A stretch of 64,000 bases of DNA, from NCBI GenBank assembly GCA_018340375.1, contig JAFFJZ010000011.1, forward strand, positions 1,612,001-1,676,000, read 5' to 3'. The translations under genes and the position numbers were made by a program. Within the stretch, counting starts at the first letter, position 1. Each line of letters starts with the position of its first letter. The DNA is from Gonatopus flavifemur (Eukaryota; Arthropoda; Insecta; Hymenoptera; Dryinidae). Positions 21,823-33,161 of the stretch are shown here, one piece after another. The notes below the pieces were generated by a model, which saw only the letters and a program-made list of their open reading frames with translations, ran no database searches and was not told the origin of the DNA.

Positions 21823-22995
21823 AGAAAAATTGTTTGAGCTGATCTTTGGAGAGCAGTCTTAAAACATGAGAAATTAACATACTTTCATACGAGATATGAA
21901 GACATACGATAGTCGGTTTTTTTTGTGCCAGTCTAATAATTATATATAAATTCGCATGAGCTATCCATTGTCAGAGTATTTTGGATGATATGCAATCATC
22001 TCAATTACACTTGGATACAAAAATTTCACCTGTTCTCATTAAAATATTAATTTTTTTTGTATTCCATGCCTTCCATTGAATACAGTATTATTATTTTGAT
22101 TACGTGATAAATCTTTTGGGATTACGCTTCTCGTTACCGTAAAAATCCGAAACATCGTCCATTACATCGGCCGTCTGAAAAATCGTTCGGAAAAAATACC
22201 AAGTTTTTTTTTTTCATTTTCGCAAGTTAGGACAACGATTTAGTCAGCTAGCTGACTGTCTATCGCTCTCTCGAGGACTGTTCTCGTAACTGTATCAATC
22301 TGGATTGGCTCGAAGCTATGTTCGTCTGAATCTGATTTGATTCGTTGGATACGCAGTTAGTTCGAGGAGTAACGTTATGTTATTGTTATTATTGTTGCTG
22401 CTACTAACGAAGAGAAATCAGGGCATCAACTGTATTCGGGTGTACCCAAGTTGTCAAATAATTGAAGAAATGAAGAGGGAAAGTCGCCTGATGTGGAATG
22501 CTTCATAACGTATAATAATATTTTCCGGGTTCAACTATGTTTGTATCATTAATGTAACGTAATTGACTTCAGTTCAGAAACCATTGAAGCAAGCGAAAGA
22601 CACAAAATGAGAGGAAAGGAGAGAAGAGAGAGATGAAGGGAGCTCAATGATGAACGATATCGTCCGAATTTACGATAGTAGATCCATAACTGTCATCACT
22701 TCGAAACTAGATTTAGCGGATTGAGATTACTGTCTCGTTTTATCACGTTAACACACCATACATATTTGATTGAACAGCCACTTATCACATCCATAGTACC
22801 ATTCATCATAAGTTGAAAATAATTTCAATCATTAAGGGTAATTGTTGGTTTATAAATCGTATTCTCTCTTCCCCTGTCTTTCTCCCTCTACTACTGCCCT
22901 CGTCTATTTCTATGTAATTCTCACACCGTCCTTCTTTCCTTCTTTCCCTACCAGCAGTTAGCTCTTAACTTAATGCCACTGTTTCCCTCACTCCA
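21823..22995. other. Non-coding stretch
   Basis: Contains a perfect 14-bp palindrome GTCAGCTAGCTGAC (near 22238), a GC-richer, promoter-like patch with TCAGTTC initiator-like sequence (22230-22620) and a pyrimidine-rich run (22860-22980). No exon is supported. Confidence 0.35.
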
Positions 22996-23283
22996 TTAAA
23001 AGCTACGCCACTCGGCTCGTTTCACTTCCCACACTGCGGTTGTGGCCTTGCGGTCGTACTCACCTATTGCCTCTTCAACCTCACTCCTTTCAAGTTCCGA
23101 GCAGTCATGTTCCATTACCCTCTTTACTAACCTGTTCTTACCTGATATTTTAACGTCGTCAGACCGTATGATTTTGAGGTGTACTATGTTTTTCTTGACT
23201 TTTATTGTTTCATTATTCGTTAAGTTCCCATTGTCGAACAAATTAGTTCTTAATGAGAAAAGAGTGCATACAAATATGATTTA
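22996..23283 (-). pseudogene. Charged open frame of about 95 codons, unknown
   Basis: From a stop near 23286 the minus strand is open for about 95 codons. It starts hydrophobic (IIFVCTLFSLRTN), then reads KKNIVHLKIIRSDDVKISGK, then SELERSEVEEAIGEYDRKAT, and ends VWEVKRAEWRSF-stop. The second half is GC-rich, highly charged and non-repetitive, which is typical of real protein and unusual for this region. There is no upstream ATG in frame and no clear acceptor, so a fragment of a transposon protein or dead gene is likelier than a live one. No motif was recognised. Confidence 0.33.
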
Positions 23284-26200
23284 TAAGATTGATTGATATT
23301 GTTAATTACACTTCATAAACAGTTTTATAGTCTTCATTGCCTTTTAGGGGAAGAAAAAATTTCTTACATCGTAGACAATAACCTTCCGTAAATTCATATT
23401 GAAATATGACTTCCCAAAATTTACATATGATCTGTATATAATTTGTATTCATTTTATGCATTGTTCGTGTGGAAATTATACATCAACTTTATAAATTTAT
23501 TCTTCAATAATCTATCGAAAATATACAATGCGCCATCGGATATTGTGAAGAAGATTTGCAGACTTCCAAGAAGAAAAATCTAATGAAAAACTTATTAATT
23601 CGTAAATTTCAGGATTATGTGAGAATTTTCAAATATTCTCGTAAATTGCTAAACAATTTCATACTGTTTGTAAATGTAATGTGCATCAGGTGACAAAAAT
23701 TGTTTGGTGATTTGCGATAATTTCTGATGAAGACTTATAAACTTTTTGCAAGTTATTTTTCACAGCGCGTTTCATTTTTATTCAAGTACACAGAGAGAAA
23801 TGTATAGTAAAAATAGGGACAGCAACAGTTATTCAATAAAATCTATGAGATATATAAGAAAGATTATTATACAGATTGTAACCTTACTATGTGATTTAAT
23901 GAATTTTATTGTACGCATAATAACTTTAATCAGATATATGATATCTTTTATTATATATTATAGCTATCCTTATTTGTATTATGCATATAATAAAAATTTC
24001 TCTCAATGTAGAACTTTCGATTTTAATTATTATCTGTAGGCTGTTGATATTTCACATTGATAATTCTCTTTATGTACATAATGAAAAAAAAACTCCCAAC
24101 AAGTTTAATAGGTTTTCACCATAAATTTGTTTTGTAGGTTCTAAATCATTTTAGTGAATTTTTAGTTTTTGTCAATTGACAAACATTGTTTGGAAATTTG
24201 CAGGAAAATGTGTGAATTCCCAAATAATCTTGGGATTTACGGATCCATTAGTTTTTCACCATACTGTCTTCCTTTGAAATCTACAGAGATTTCCTCCAGT
24301 ATTCGTATTTACAAATGTGCAGAGTGTTTCATTTGAAATCATTTATTTGAAACCAAACGTTGTGAATTGATTCACATTGGTAATTTATTCCACCTGAAGG
24401 TTCCTCATAATTCACTTTGAAAAGTTGTTATCCGATTCTCTGAGCACAGTCAAAATTCGAACGATACTGTCATGGACTTAAAGTGAGAATGATATTGACT
24501 ATATCATAATGTGTGGAGATAATTGAGCGTCTCTGTACACGCAAAAGCGTTTTTGTGTAGCCATATTTTTAAAGAACCTTTGAAATCATGATTTTTAATC
24601 GAATAATTTTCTCATAGATTTATTTTGTGGAGAAAGAGAGGGTACTTGACTACACATGACAGGTGTATACGTTTACATCCACCAACTCAATTTGGAGGCA
24701 AGATATTTTGATTTAGATCAAGTATGAGTAGCTGGATAACCTACAAATCTAATCGAGCCAAGAGAGTATCATATAACTGCACGTATTCAAGTCCATTATT
24801 CTTCCTTTTCATTTTTCAGGGTAGAAAATCACAATATTGACTTTGCAGTGACTTTGATTAATGATGATTCAATTTTTGTATATTTATTCAGTAATTTTCA
24901 TGCATAAAAGCATCCATCTGATCTCATAAATAATGAGGATATTCCATGTCTTCGTACGTCAAGAGTATGAATTATGTTATAAGTAGTGCAGACTATATCA
25001 TATATTTACTGTGAGAAATAATTGGAATTTTCCTGTATCCCACAACCAAAAATTTTCCATCAATAAAATGGGAATCAAATCTCTAGTACACTTTTAAAAT
25101 TTGCTTAAAATTTCATTTATTTTCAAGCACGATTGTAAATAAAATTTTCAATTCTTGGTGATTGAAGTAACAAATTCGTGACATGTAATTGAGTTTTCAG
25201 TTTATAATTAATTCAACTTTCGATAAATTTTCCAAGTAAGTGAATGGAAATTGCTTTCATCCAATTTGATTAAAACTTCATGTAGAAATTTCTGAAAGTG
25301 TAGAAATATAAAAAATTCACCTTGGATTTATGTGCACATTTCTAATTTTATGGAATTTTTACGTCAATTTGATGGTAAATTTCCAGGAAAACCCAGAAAT
25401 TTCTTCCCTCGGGATAATTGTTCACGGACATTTTTTACAGTGCGAGTGTATCTACTTGAATGATGGGAATGAGAATCAGTTTTTACAGATCCGGAACACT
25501 TATTGCTGGCAGCCGTGAAATTCTTTGGATTTAGCTTATAGCTTTATTTAAAATGGATAACTTGAATTATTCTTTTCTCCAAACACCTGATTCATCACGA
25601 AGTATAGATGTATGTAAATATCTATTCAGTTACATTCATTTCAATCAATCAATCATGAAATATATATACTTGAAGGCACTTGATTGGATACGCTGTGAAA
25701 GATTCCTATATATTTATGTGAAGCAATTAACATATACATGCGTTAGGAATTTTCCCAACTTGTCCGGAAATTTACTGTGAAATGGTGGAAATACCCCACA
25801 AAGTTTAGAATTTTCAGATAAATTTATGGAGAATTCCATACAAATTTACCGAAAATTGATTTCCCAATCAGTGATTGGAATTTGCCAATAAATGTATACA
25901 GGAAAACTTCGATTATTTTTTCACAATGGGATACCAAAATTTGAAACGATTAATTTTCCGAGAAACATTTTATGCCATTGGAATTCACATTAAACATTGG
26001 TATACGGAGGTTCATAATTTCTCCCCTTAATTCTCAATTATTAAAACTTGCCACGTAATCCACTTGATTAGATTGCTGATGGTTCAGAGGAGATGTAAGG
26101 GCTAAGGGGAAGAAGATGGGGGCTGTCGGAATCCATTGTACCCTGATGTCATCGAGCAGGACGGGTATAGGACGCTTGGTGACTCGAGGTCCAGAATAAT

Positions 26201-26893
26201 CTCACAGGCCCCACCCTATCTATGGATCCCTCTCTGCTCCTAGACTCGGAGAATCAGCCGTCCCCCATCTGTGTTCCCTTCAATACAAAATCCCATCGCA
26301 CAGGCAGTCGAGTATAGTAGGCACAGAATCAGGTCCATGGTTAGAAGCTCACAACGGGTCCTCCATAGAAAATCAGACAGTCGCTGGCGGTCCTTCTGAT
26401 CTATCCAGTCTGAGGTGCTCGAGCGTCAAGTCAGCGCCCTTTCCTTCACATTTTACCAAGTGTCTCACCTTCTCTTTCATTCTTCTCCTCCTTCTCTCTC
26501 CCCCTCTCTTTCATTCACTCGCATTCTCTCTTTGCTTCATCTAAAGTAGGGAAATAACTCTCCAAGTAACTCTATCTACCCTGTGAAATCGCTTATGGCT
26601 CATAAACGCCTCGTAACTTAACTCGCGTAAAGTGGCACGCGCCCTCGAGAAATACTGTCTTCTCTTTTCCCTTCTCTCAGTGGTCGTACAGTTCCATCTA
26701 AGAGTGATCTGCGTTGTTAGTACTCTCGGTGACTGTTTTTTTTTCACCTAAATTGTGTGATCGCTTTATTATTCCAAATGAAAAGTGTGTCATTTTAGAA
26801 TGTATCAAAAACACAAAGTTAATTATCATTATTTTCGCGAGATTCCTATAATCTTGAGAAAGGAGCGGGAGGTTTCGATTATGTGCCAACATC
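23284..26893. other. AT-rich DNA with degenerate MITEs, then a GC-richer 5' region
   Basis: 23580-23770, 24170-24330 and 25330-25460 are degenerate relatives of the CACTGTGAAAAA and CACTGTAAAAAAT MITEs. 26080-26480 is GC-richer and CT-rich at its end, consistent with a promoter or 5' untranslated region of the exon at 26894. A TCAGTG initiator-like site lies at 26677-26682. Confidence 0.4.
23789..24008. mobile_element. Palindromic MITE, CACAGAGAG end
   Basis: Flanked by TA on both sides. The left end CACAGAGAGAAATGTATAG is matched by the inverse of ATAAAAATTTCTCTCAATG. The interior is AT-rich; its 97-codon frame is a by-product. Confidence 0.75.
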
Positions 26894-26973
26894 ATGGATG
26901 ATGTTGATAGTACTAGTAATGTGTTGTTCGTTGGAGAGAGTAACGGTGAACGAAGATACTGCTATCGTGACAG
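26894..26973 (+). CDS. Candidate alternative first coding exon, 2 (two possible frames)
   Basis: This exon ends at a good donor GACAG|GTAAAT and holds two overlapping starts. ATG 26894 (ATCATGG, the stronger context) reads MDDVDSTSNVLFVGESNGER for 20 of its 26 residues and ends in phase 2. ATG 26898/26901 reads MMLIVLVMCCSLERVTVNED and ends in phase 1; its first ten residues look like a signal peptide. The first agrees in phase with the other candidate first exons; the second would make a secreted or membrane protein. The GC-richer sequence upstream is promoter-like. No family is recognised in either frame. Confidence 0.42.
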
Positions 26974-28458
26974 GTAAATTTTATTGCTTTGTTACTTTGC
27001 AAAATTTCAATTTGTATTACAGGGTATACATTTATTCTTGAAAACATTCTCATATGAAACAAATCAGTTGGATCAAACATACGTAATGTTCTTCACATAA
27101 ACATCATAGATAAATTAGGATAAAGATCGTGAAGCGCATCTATCAAATTTAATGAAGCGTAAATGGTGACGGCGACAAATGACGATAAATGATCGTACAT
27201 ATGAATTAATATAACATAATTTCCACGTACTTGGCCACGATATTATGCTAACAATGTACATAACAAACTTGATCAAAGAGAGCAACAAATTGTATTCAAA
27301 CCAATTATTCAATTATCTTCAACGCGTGGCTAAAATATATCTTGTATTCTTATACTTTCTGTTTCATTTCGAATCATTGCAATGTTCCTCTTCCATTGTG
27401 AAAGAATTTGATTTTCGTGGATTTTCTAATGTGATTATCTCCTTTCATCGGCGGAATAATGGTTTTGGGTATTTGTTTAGAAACAAAAATGAATATGGAA
27501 TCAATGTTATAAAACGAGCTATTCGAATTACAATTAGAGGTTCAAAATTGTAATTATAAGAATTATTGAGTTGAAAATCTTGTGTTGAAATTCCGTAGGA
27601 AACATATTTGCAAAACTCTGAATTTATAATTTTTGTTAATTGGTTTTACATGTTCTCAAAACGTTATACTCCGAGTTCTCAGGATCGTTTAGAATCTGAG
27701 TCAAAATCAAATGAAAAATTGAGTGAAAATGGAATAGGAATTGACTGAATTCTGAATTGGTATCTTTAATTCTGATATCAATGAAAAATTGAAATAAAAC
27801 ACACCGGAAAAAATTATTTTGTTGAAATGTGCTCAACATCAGAATTTTGTTATACCAATAAAATTTGTTTCGTGTCAACAAAATTCTTTCGTTGAGATGA
27901 TAAAATTTTTTTGTTATTATAACAAATAGATGTTGTCATTTCAATAACAGAATTTTGTTGACAGAACACAAATTTGGTTGAAACAACCAAAATTTTGTTG
28001 GGATAACAAAATTCTTTTGTCGATCACATTTTAATGAAATAATTTTATTGAGTGCAATCATTGCTTTCAATGAAAATAATAAGATACATAAGTTACATAT
28101 TCTTACAAATATATCATACCCATGTATACAAATTTCAACTGCCATATGTATAGATGTAGCAGTCTGAACGCTACATAGACGCGTGTGTCACTGCTCTGCT
28201 TCGATGAGAGATACATGTACTACGCTTACATCTTTGATATATGTTCTCGCCAACGATCGATCTCTCTCACGCGAACTGCTAATTGTACGACGTCATAATT
28301 CTCTTCGTGCATTTCCCTCAAACTCTACCACCATCGAAGTCTGTTATTCTGAGCATTTACTCCCCCTATCTCACGAATCTCACGAATAACAATTGTCATC
28401 ATGTCTATTTTATCATTTACACCGTGACAATAAAACATATATTCTCCCATGCGAGAAA
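26974..28458. other. Intron-like DNA with one palindromic repeat
   Basis: Apart from the repeat at 27803-28053, no feature is seen. Confidence 0.4.
27803..28053. mobile_element. Palindromic MITE built of TTTTGTTG units
   Basis: The body is made of AAAATTTTGTTG-type blocks in both orientations. The ends are CACCGGAAAAAATTATTTTG and the inverse of AAATAATTTTATTGAGTG. Confidence 0.6.
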
Positions 28459-28496
28459 ATGGAGTCCTGTTTATCAGAGTTCACAATTTCGGCAAG
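28459..28496 (+). CDS. Candidate alternative first coding exon, 3
   Basis: An ATG in optimal context (GAAAATGG) reads MESCLSEFTISA plus two bases (AG) up to the donor GCAAG|GTAATT. It is only 38 nt of coding sequence and ends in phase 2, like the exons at 19.2 and 33.1 kb. The donor is weaker than theirs. Evidence is limited to start context, donor and phase. Confidence 0.25.
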
Positions 28497-29789
28497 GTAA
28501 TTGAATGTTTTGACTGCGGCATTAAACGACTACATTTTTAAGTTCAAAGGGTCATGGAATTGTTTGTATCTACCATCAAATCTCACACCTCTCAACTGTT
28601 TTTGTAGTACTATTGCAAAAAAGTGGAAGAAAAGTTCACGTCCAATGAAGCGTTGTAGTATATTTTCTGTCACGTTTGATTCTCTCAAATAAATTTTTTC
28701 ATAATTCCAACTCCGTTTTACAAAACAAAAATAATGATAATAATGTTTGATTTGTCATGGTTTTGTCAAACTCGTCCATTTGGCTGAACATCCCATAAGG
28801 TCGAATGAATATGTTGGATTGTTTGAATGGGATGTGCCCATTTTTTCTCAATTCGTCTTCCATTCGTTTGAAAAAAAAATTGTTCACCAAAACTATTTTT
28901 TTTCTGAAAAATAAACAACGTAGATCTTATTTTCATTACGACATCCGGCTTCTTGTACTAAAAGAGAACCAAGCGTAACTTGTGCAATGCAAAGTAGCCT
29001 CCTACTACTTTTCTCTTTCTTCAGGAGAAAAGTTTGCATTATAAACCCCGTTCACAACCCCAGCCCCTGTGAAAGTGCTCGTATAAAACAGAGAACAGAA
29101 AGACAGAGAAAGTGGATGACACCGAGAAAAGAAGAAAGATGAGAGGAGGCAGCAGAGAATCATAAAAATCGCTCTCATAATTCAACCGAGTCTAGAGGTT
29201 GGGATGAAGATGAAAGAAAGAAGGGATGAAAGAAAGGTAGAGTGAGCCACTGTTTCGCTAGGGTGAAATTCAGGGAGCTGCTTATCTCAACGTGGGGCTG
29301 ACATTAACTCTGTCGCGGCAATTCTCCGTGTACCACTTGGAAACACTTCAATTTCGCCGATCTATAGCTCCCAACATAGCACGAAATGTCTCAGAATATT
29401 GTGGCAATATTACAATGTCTCAGTAATGTTCTATTGATATGCTAAAATCTTTCGGTCACATTGGCGCTGTGTGGGTCAAAAAATGTTTCACTTCTCTCTT
29501 CTTTGTTCAATAGATATTTGGTGTATGAGGAATTCGCGACGCATATAAGTATGATTCGAATATCTGGCAATCATATTGATAAAGATCAGACCTCCCAATG
29601 ACGCTGAAACACACTCTGTTCAGATATCTTCATGTTGGTATTTGTATTACCTTTTTCTATCTCTCTTTCTTCTTCGTGATTTTTTTCTATCCTCCTTCAC
29701 CCTCTTTCTATTCGGACGTACATGTTACATTGTCTCGATTTCGATCAAGCGTTAATCACATCTCTTCTTGTTTGGATTTGGATTTTACT
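28497..29789. other. Intron-like DNA
   Basis: A purine-rich, GC-raised patch lies at 29080-29340. An imperfect hairpin lies at 28935-29050 around AAAGTAGCCTCCTACTACTTT. No exon is supported. Confidence 0.35.
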
Positions 29790-30060
29790 TTATCAGCCCG
29801 ATTTGGAAAATTTAGACGGTTTTTTTCCTCATATTTCATTCTCAGACTGATTTTGTCTTTATTGTTGAATGATGCGGACAAAAACAGTACTTTTTTGAAA
29901 TTTTAGAATTTCAATGTGAAGAAGAAATTCAGACTGACATCTCGACAAAGTACTGTTTTTGTTTGCATTATTCAACAACTAGAATAGAATCAGTCCAAAA
30001 CTGAGATAAGAGCACAAAAACCGTTCGAATTTTCCGACTCGGGAGATTTCACGTGAAATA
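29790..30060. repeat. Foldback with ~115-bp arms
   Basis: The left arm contains CAAAAACAGTACTTT and GACTGATT blocks; the right arm contains the inverses AAAGTACTGTTTTTG and AATCAGTC. It directly precedes the MITE at 30128. Confidence 0.7.
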
Positions 30061-30127
30061 AAATTATATTCTTAATACAAATTTTAGTTCACCATAACGT
30101 GAATTATTTATTCCCTCCGATAAGTTA

Positions 30128-30405
30128 CACGGAAAGATCGCGTTTATTAATAAAAAAACAGTTTATTTTTAATATTTAGTAAAACGACTGTGAATTTAGG
30201 AAAAAAGAGTATCGTTGAAAAAAATTCGTATTGAGTTTACCGAAAATTCGTAGAGAAAATATCAGAGGTTGATCGTATCATTATTATTTCCCACAGTGAA
30301 ACTATCAACTTATGGTCACTTCACTACGAATATTCTTCAATGATTTTCTTTTTCCCTACATTTACAGTAATTTTCCTAAATATTAATGAACTCGATATTT
30401 CCGTG
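30128..30405. mobile_element. Palindromic MITE, CACGGAAAG end, family B (copy 1)
   Basis: Flanked by TA on both sides. The left CACGGAAAGATCGCGTTTAT is matched by the inverse of ACTCGATATTTCCGTG. Inner arms share CGAAAATTCGTAG-type blocks with the copy at 37674-37946. Confidence 0.8.
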
Positions 30406-30958
30406 TAGTACCGTAAGGCATTATACCAGTAAATTATTCAAAACTAATGTTCAGAAATTTAGAGGGTTATGTGTGGAACATCTCTAAACCATTTATGATT
30501 CATATGTGCCTCATATCCCTTCAATTAATTCTAATAACCAGGGATTTCCAGGCCCAAGGCAAAAATATAAGTAGTATATTTTCACGAATATTAGGTAAAT
30601 TTCATGATGCTGCGAGGAATGCTGTCAATAGTAGACAATTATAATTGGGTAAGGAGACAATATTTTTTGTTGTTTCGTTGAGATCATTCGATGAGTCTGT
30701 TTATACTCCACTTTCACATCACCGGGGTTTCCAAAGCCCAGTATGTTTTGGCTGAGAAAAATGATCTCTCTAATATAATACTTCTTTCTTCATGTTCTCT
30801 TATATAACTCCAGGAAATTATTTGAATCAAACATATCCCATTAATAATGGCATAACGCATAACAATTATCAGGAAATTCAAGTTAACCATGCTGGAACAG
30901 CTTATTTCGTACATCTTTTTATCATCAAAGAAACCGGTAGAACTTAGTATATAACACT
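30406..30958. other. Intron-like DNA
   Basis: Nothing recognisable. Confidence 0.4.
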
Positions 30959-31173
30959 TTAACCCTCAGTCTACAAACAGGGTTAGCCTAAGTATTTGGA
31001 ATATACGGAATTTAAAATGAGTATGAGTTGCATCGTCTATATCTTTGCAGGGAGCAACTTCAGTATGAACTGATGCATTAGTACGACTCTATTAATGAAT
31101 GAAAGATTGCAAGTTTATGTTAAATTTTTTGTGCGAAAAAATAGGTCAATTCAAAGTTTGTAGGCTGAGGGGT
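30959..31173 (+). mobile_element. piggyBac-like MITE, family P1 (copy 1)
   Basis: TTAA followed by CCCTCAGTCTACAAAC at left; GTTTGTAGGCTGAGGG then GTGA (mutated TTAA) at right. The interior matches the inverse of 55621-55852, including TGCGAAAAAATAGGTCAATT. TTAA targets and CCCT ends are typical of piggyBac-type elements. Confidence 0.75.
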
Positions 31174-31320
31174 GAATCAGAAAGAGTTCATGAAGCATTC
31201 AATTGGGACTTGGAGACTCCCTTGAGACCCTCATTCTCCTTCTCTTATCGAGAACATGGAAGTGATGTATGGTTTTCCATACAGATTTTTCTATATTATA
31301 ATCACATGCCTTTCACTCTA

Positions 31321-31541
31321 CACTGAGAGAAATTTACAGTTAAATTTACTATGGAATTATAGGAATGGAGGAACATACTGACTCCTCGATGAAATTCACT
31401 ATAATATAATGAAATTTACTATGACAATAGAAACCTGATCAAATTTACAATGTTTTACAGTGAATTTCATCAGAAGTCATTATGTTCTCCCATTCCTATA
31501 ATTCCATAGTAGACATTGAACTCTAAATTTCTTTCAATGTG
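31321..31541. mobile_element. Palindromic MITE, CACTGAGAGAAATTT end, family C (copy 1)
   Basis: Preceded by TA. The arms share ATTTACTATGGAATTATAGG, then GGAATGG and ACATA-TGACT blocks. Family members are at 51825-52012, 52160-52363 and, interrupted, 59142-59874. Confidence 0.85.
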
Positions 31542-31571
31542 ATAATTCAAGTTATCAACATTAGTGCGTCT

Positions 31572-31713
31572 TTAACCTTTAGAGGAGGGATGCCTCAAAA
31601 ATTTTGTTACTATTGTTTCCGTATTCAGCACATTCAATTATCCCTAAAAACTTAAAAAATGTTGTTTCCCAGGGTGGTACCTTCAGGGACCAGTCCCGTC
31701 CTCTAAAGGTTAA
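31572..31713. mobile_element. Intact TTAA-flanked piggyBac-like MITE
   Basis: Perfect TTAA at both ends and inverted ends CCTTTAGAGGA / TCCTCTAAAGG. It is only 142 bp including TTAA, with no coding capacity. Confidence 0.85.
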
Positions 31714-33060
31714 GAAACTCTTGTAGATCCTGGAATTACTAGATCTCTTCATTTCAATTAATCAAAGATATTTCTTTATTCCATCAAGTTATCTTTGAGC
31801 GTTTTGGATAGAGAGATTGATCAACCGTATCACAACGGAGATGTACTCAAAGGCATCTCGTAACAACCGACATGCTGATCATGCTGGTTGATTCAGGACT
31901 ACTTAACTGAAGTTCCTCAATCTTAATTTTTGTAGAATCATTCGTTTTTTATGTTGTAAGAGGAAAGAGGCAGGATTTGAATGACTTCGATCACAGTCGT
32001 AATCCATCATGTATTTGAAGTACTTTAAATTTAATATTCCTTCCACTTCATAGACTGCGATAAAATATAGCGACATAGATGTTTTGTAAAATATTCCATT
32101 CAAAACTATACATAACAACATTATTTCCATATACAATAATTTGCATTCTGTGCAATGTAAATGAGATATGTACCACGCGACAAAAAAACCTCAAGTCGAT
32201 GTATTTTTCTGGATTGTTTTCATTTTTTCCCAAAGATAGAAATGATCAGATCACATATTCGCTCGTAAATATTCAACGAAAATTCACAAGATTTTTGTTT
32301 CCTCGTTCACATTCATCAGTTTTGCGTTATTCATTTTCTACTTTTGCACTTTGAAAGACATTGTTTTGTTTTTCACAACGGTATCAGTGTATGAGTTGAA
32401 TTGTACATCTATTCGACTTGAATGACTCTTAAATGACGCAACGATCTTTGACGCAGTAAATTTTCCAGTATATTTGTCGCTGTTCAAAGAAAAGAGAGAG
32501 ATAAAAAAAGGGAGATGCAATGATCCCGCGTACTTGTTCGCGTGTCTTTTTGGAGTCCGGTTGTCCAGGGTCCAACATAGTGGATTCGTGTGTCCTCGCG
32601 TATCCTGGCGAACCGCATTCTTGTCCGTGACTCGGGCATTGTTCCACCCGAATCCCCTCTTGTCCCTGCACGTCCCTTTCATTCCTATCACTTTTGGGAG
32701 CCTGTTCCCTGCTCACCAACAACCACCGCTTGCTTATAACAAGTCGGACGGCAGGACTTTTTTTTACTCTCGTTGCTTTATTTGTTCTCCTTTCCTGTTC
32801 ACCCTCTTCCCTTTTCCTCCCCCTTCGGTCCTATACCTCTCCTCGGTACGGCCGAAAAACGCCAACTGTGGATTTATGACTTTGCAGTTGACCGACTGTG
32901 GTCTTCTTCCTCCGTTTATACGACTACGACGGTATACCCGTCTGACCTTCGAAGGGCCGGCGAACGGTAGCGGCAGTAATAGTAGTAGTAATGGTAACAG
33001 CAATGGTAGAAATACTAGGAGTAGTAGTGGTAGTAACAGTAGTTGGTGGTAACAGCAGTA
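31714..33060. other. Intron-like DNA leading into a GC-rich 5' region
   Basis: 31714-32470 holds nothing. 32500-33060 is GC-rich, with a pyrimidine-rich middle and an imperfect (TAG/GGT)n trinucleotide region at 32960-33085. This fits the 5' untranslated region of the exon at 33061-33161. The 192-codon frame over it is low-complexity and probably not translated. Confidence 0.4.
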
Positions 33061-33161
33061 ATGATAATATTAGTGGTGGTGGTGGATATCCCGATGGAAG
33101 CTCTTTTTAGAGCCTTCACGCCTTATCTCCCTGCAAAATCCATAAAGATCCTCGGGTCTTT
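33061..33161 (+). CDS. Candidate alternative first coding exon, 4
   Basis: Downstream of a GC-rich 5' region with trinucleotide repeats, two in-frame ATGs lead to the donor GGTCTTT|GTAAGA. From ATG 33094 (CCGATGG) it reads MEALFRAFTPYLPAKSIKIL-GS plus two bases. From ATG 33061 it gains the hydrophobic MIILVVVVDIP, partly encoded by the GTG repeat and possibly a signal anchor. The exon ends in phase 2. The coding part is not repetitive and has balanced codons. No family is recognised. Confidence 0.42.

Noticed and set aside
26898..26973. Naming the signal-peptide frame as a specific adhesion or receptor gene
   Set aside because: Twenty-five residues of signal peptide and mature start are not enough to identify any family.
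32474..33052. 192-codon plus-strand frame
   Set aside because: Low-complexity, Ser/Phe/Pro-rich and ends in a trinucleotide repeat; better explained as GC-rich 5' leader of the exon at 33061-33161.
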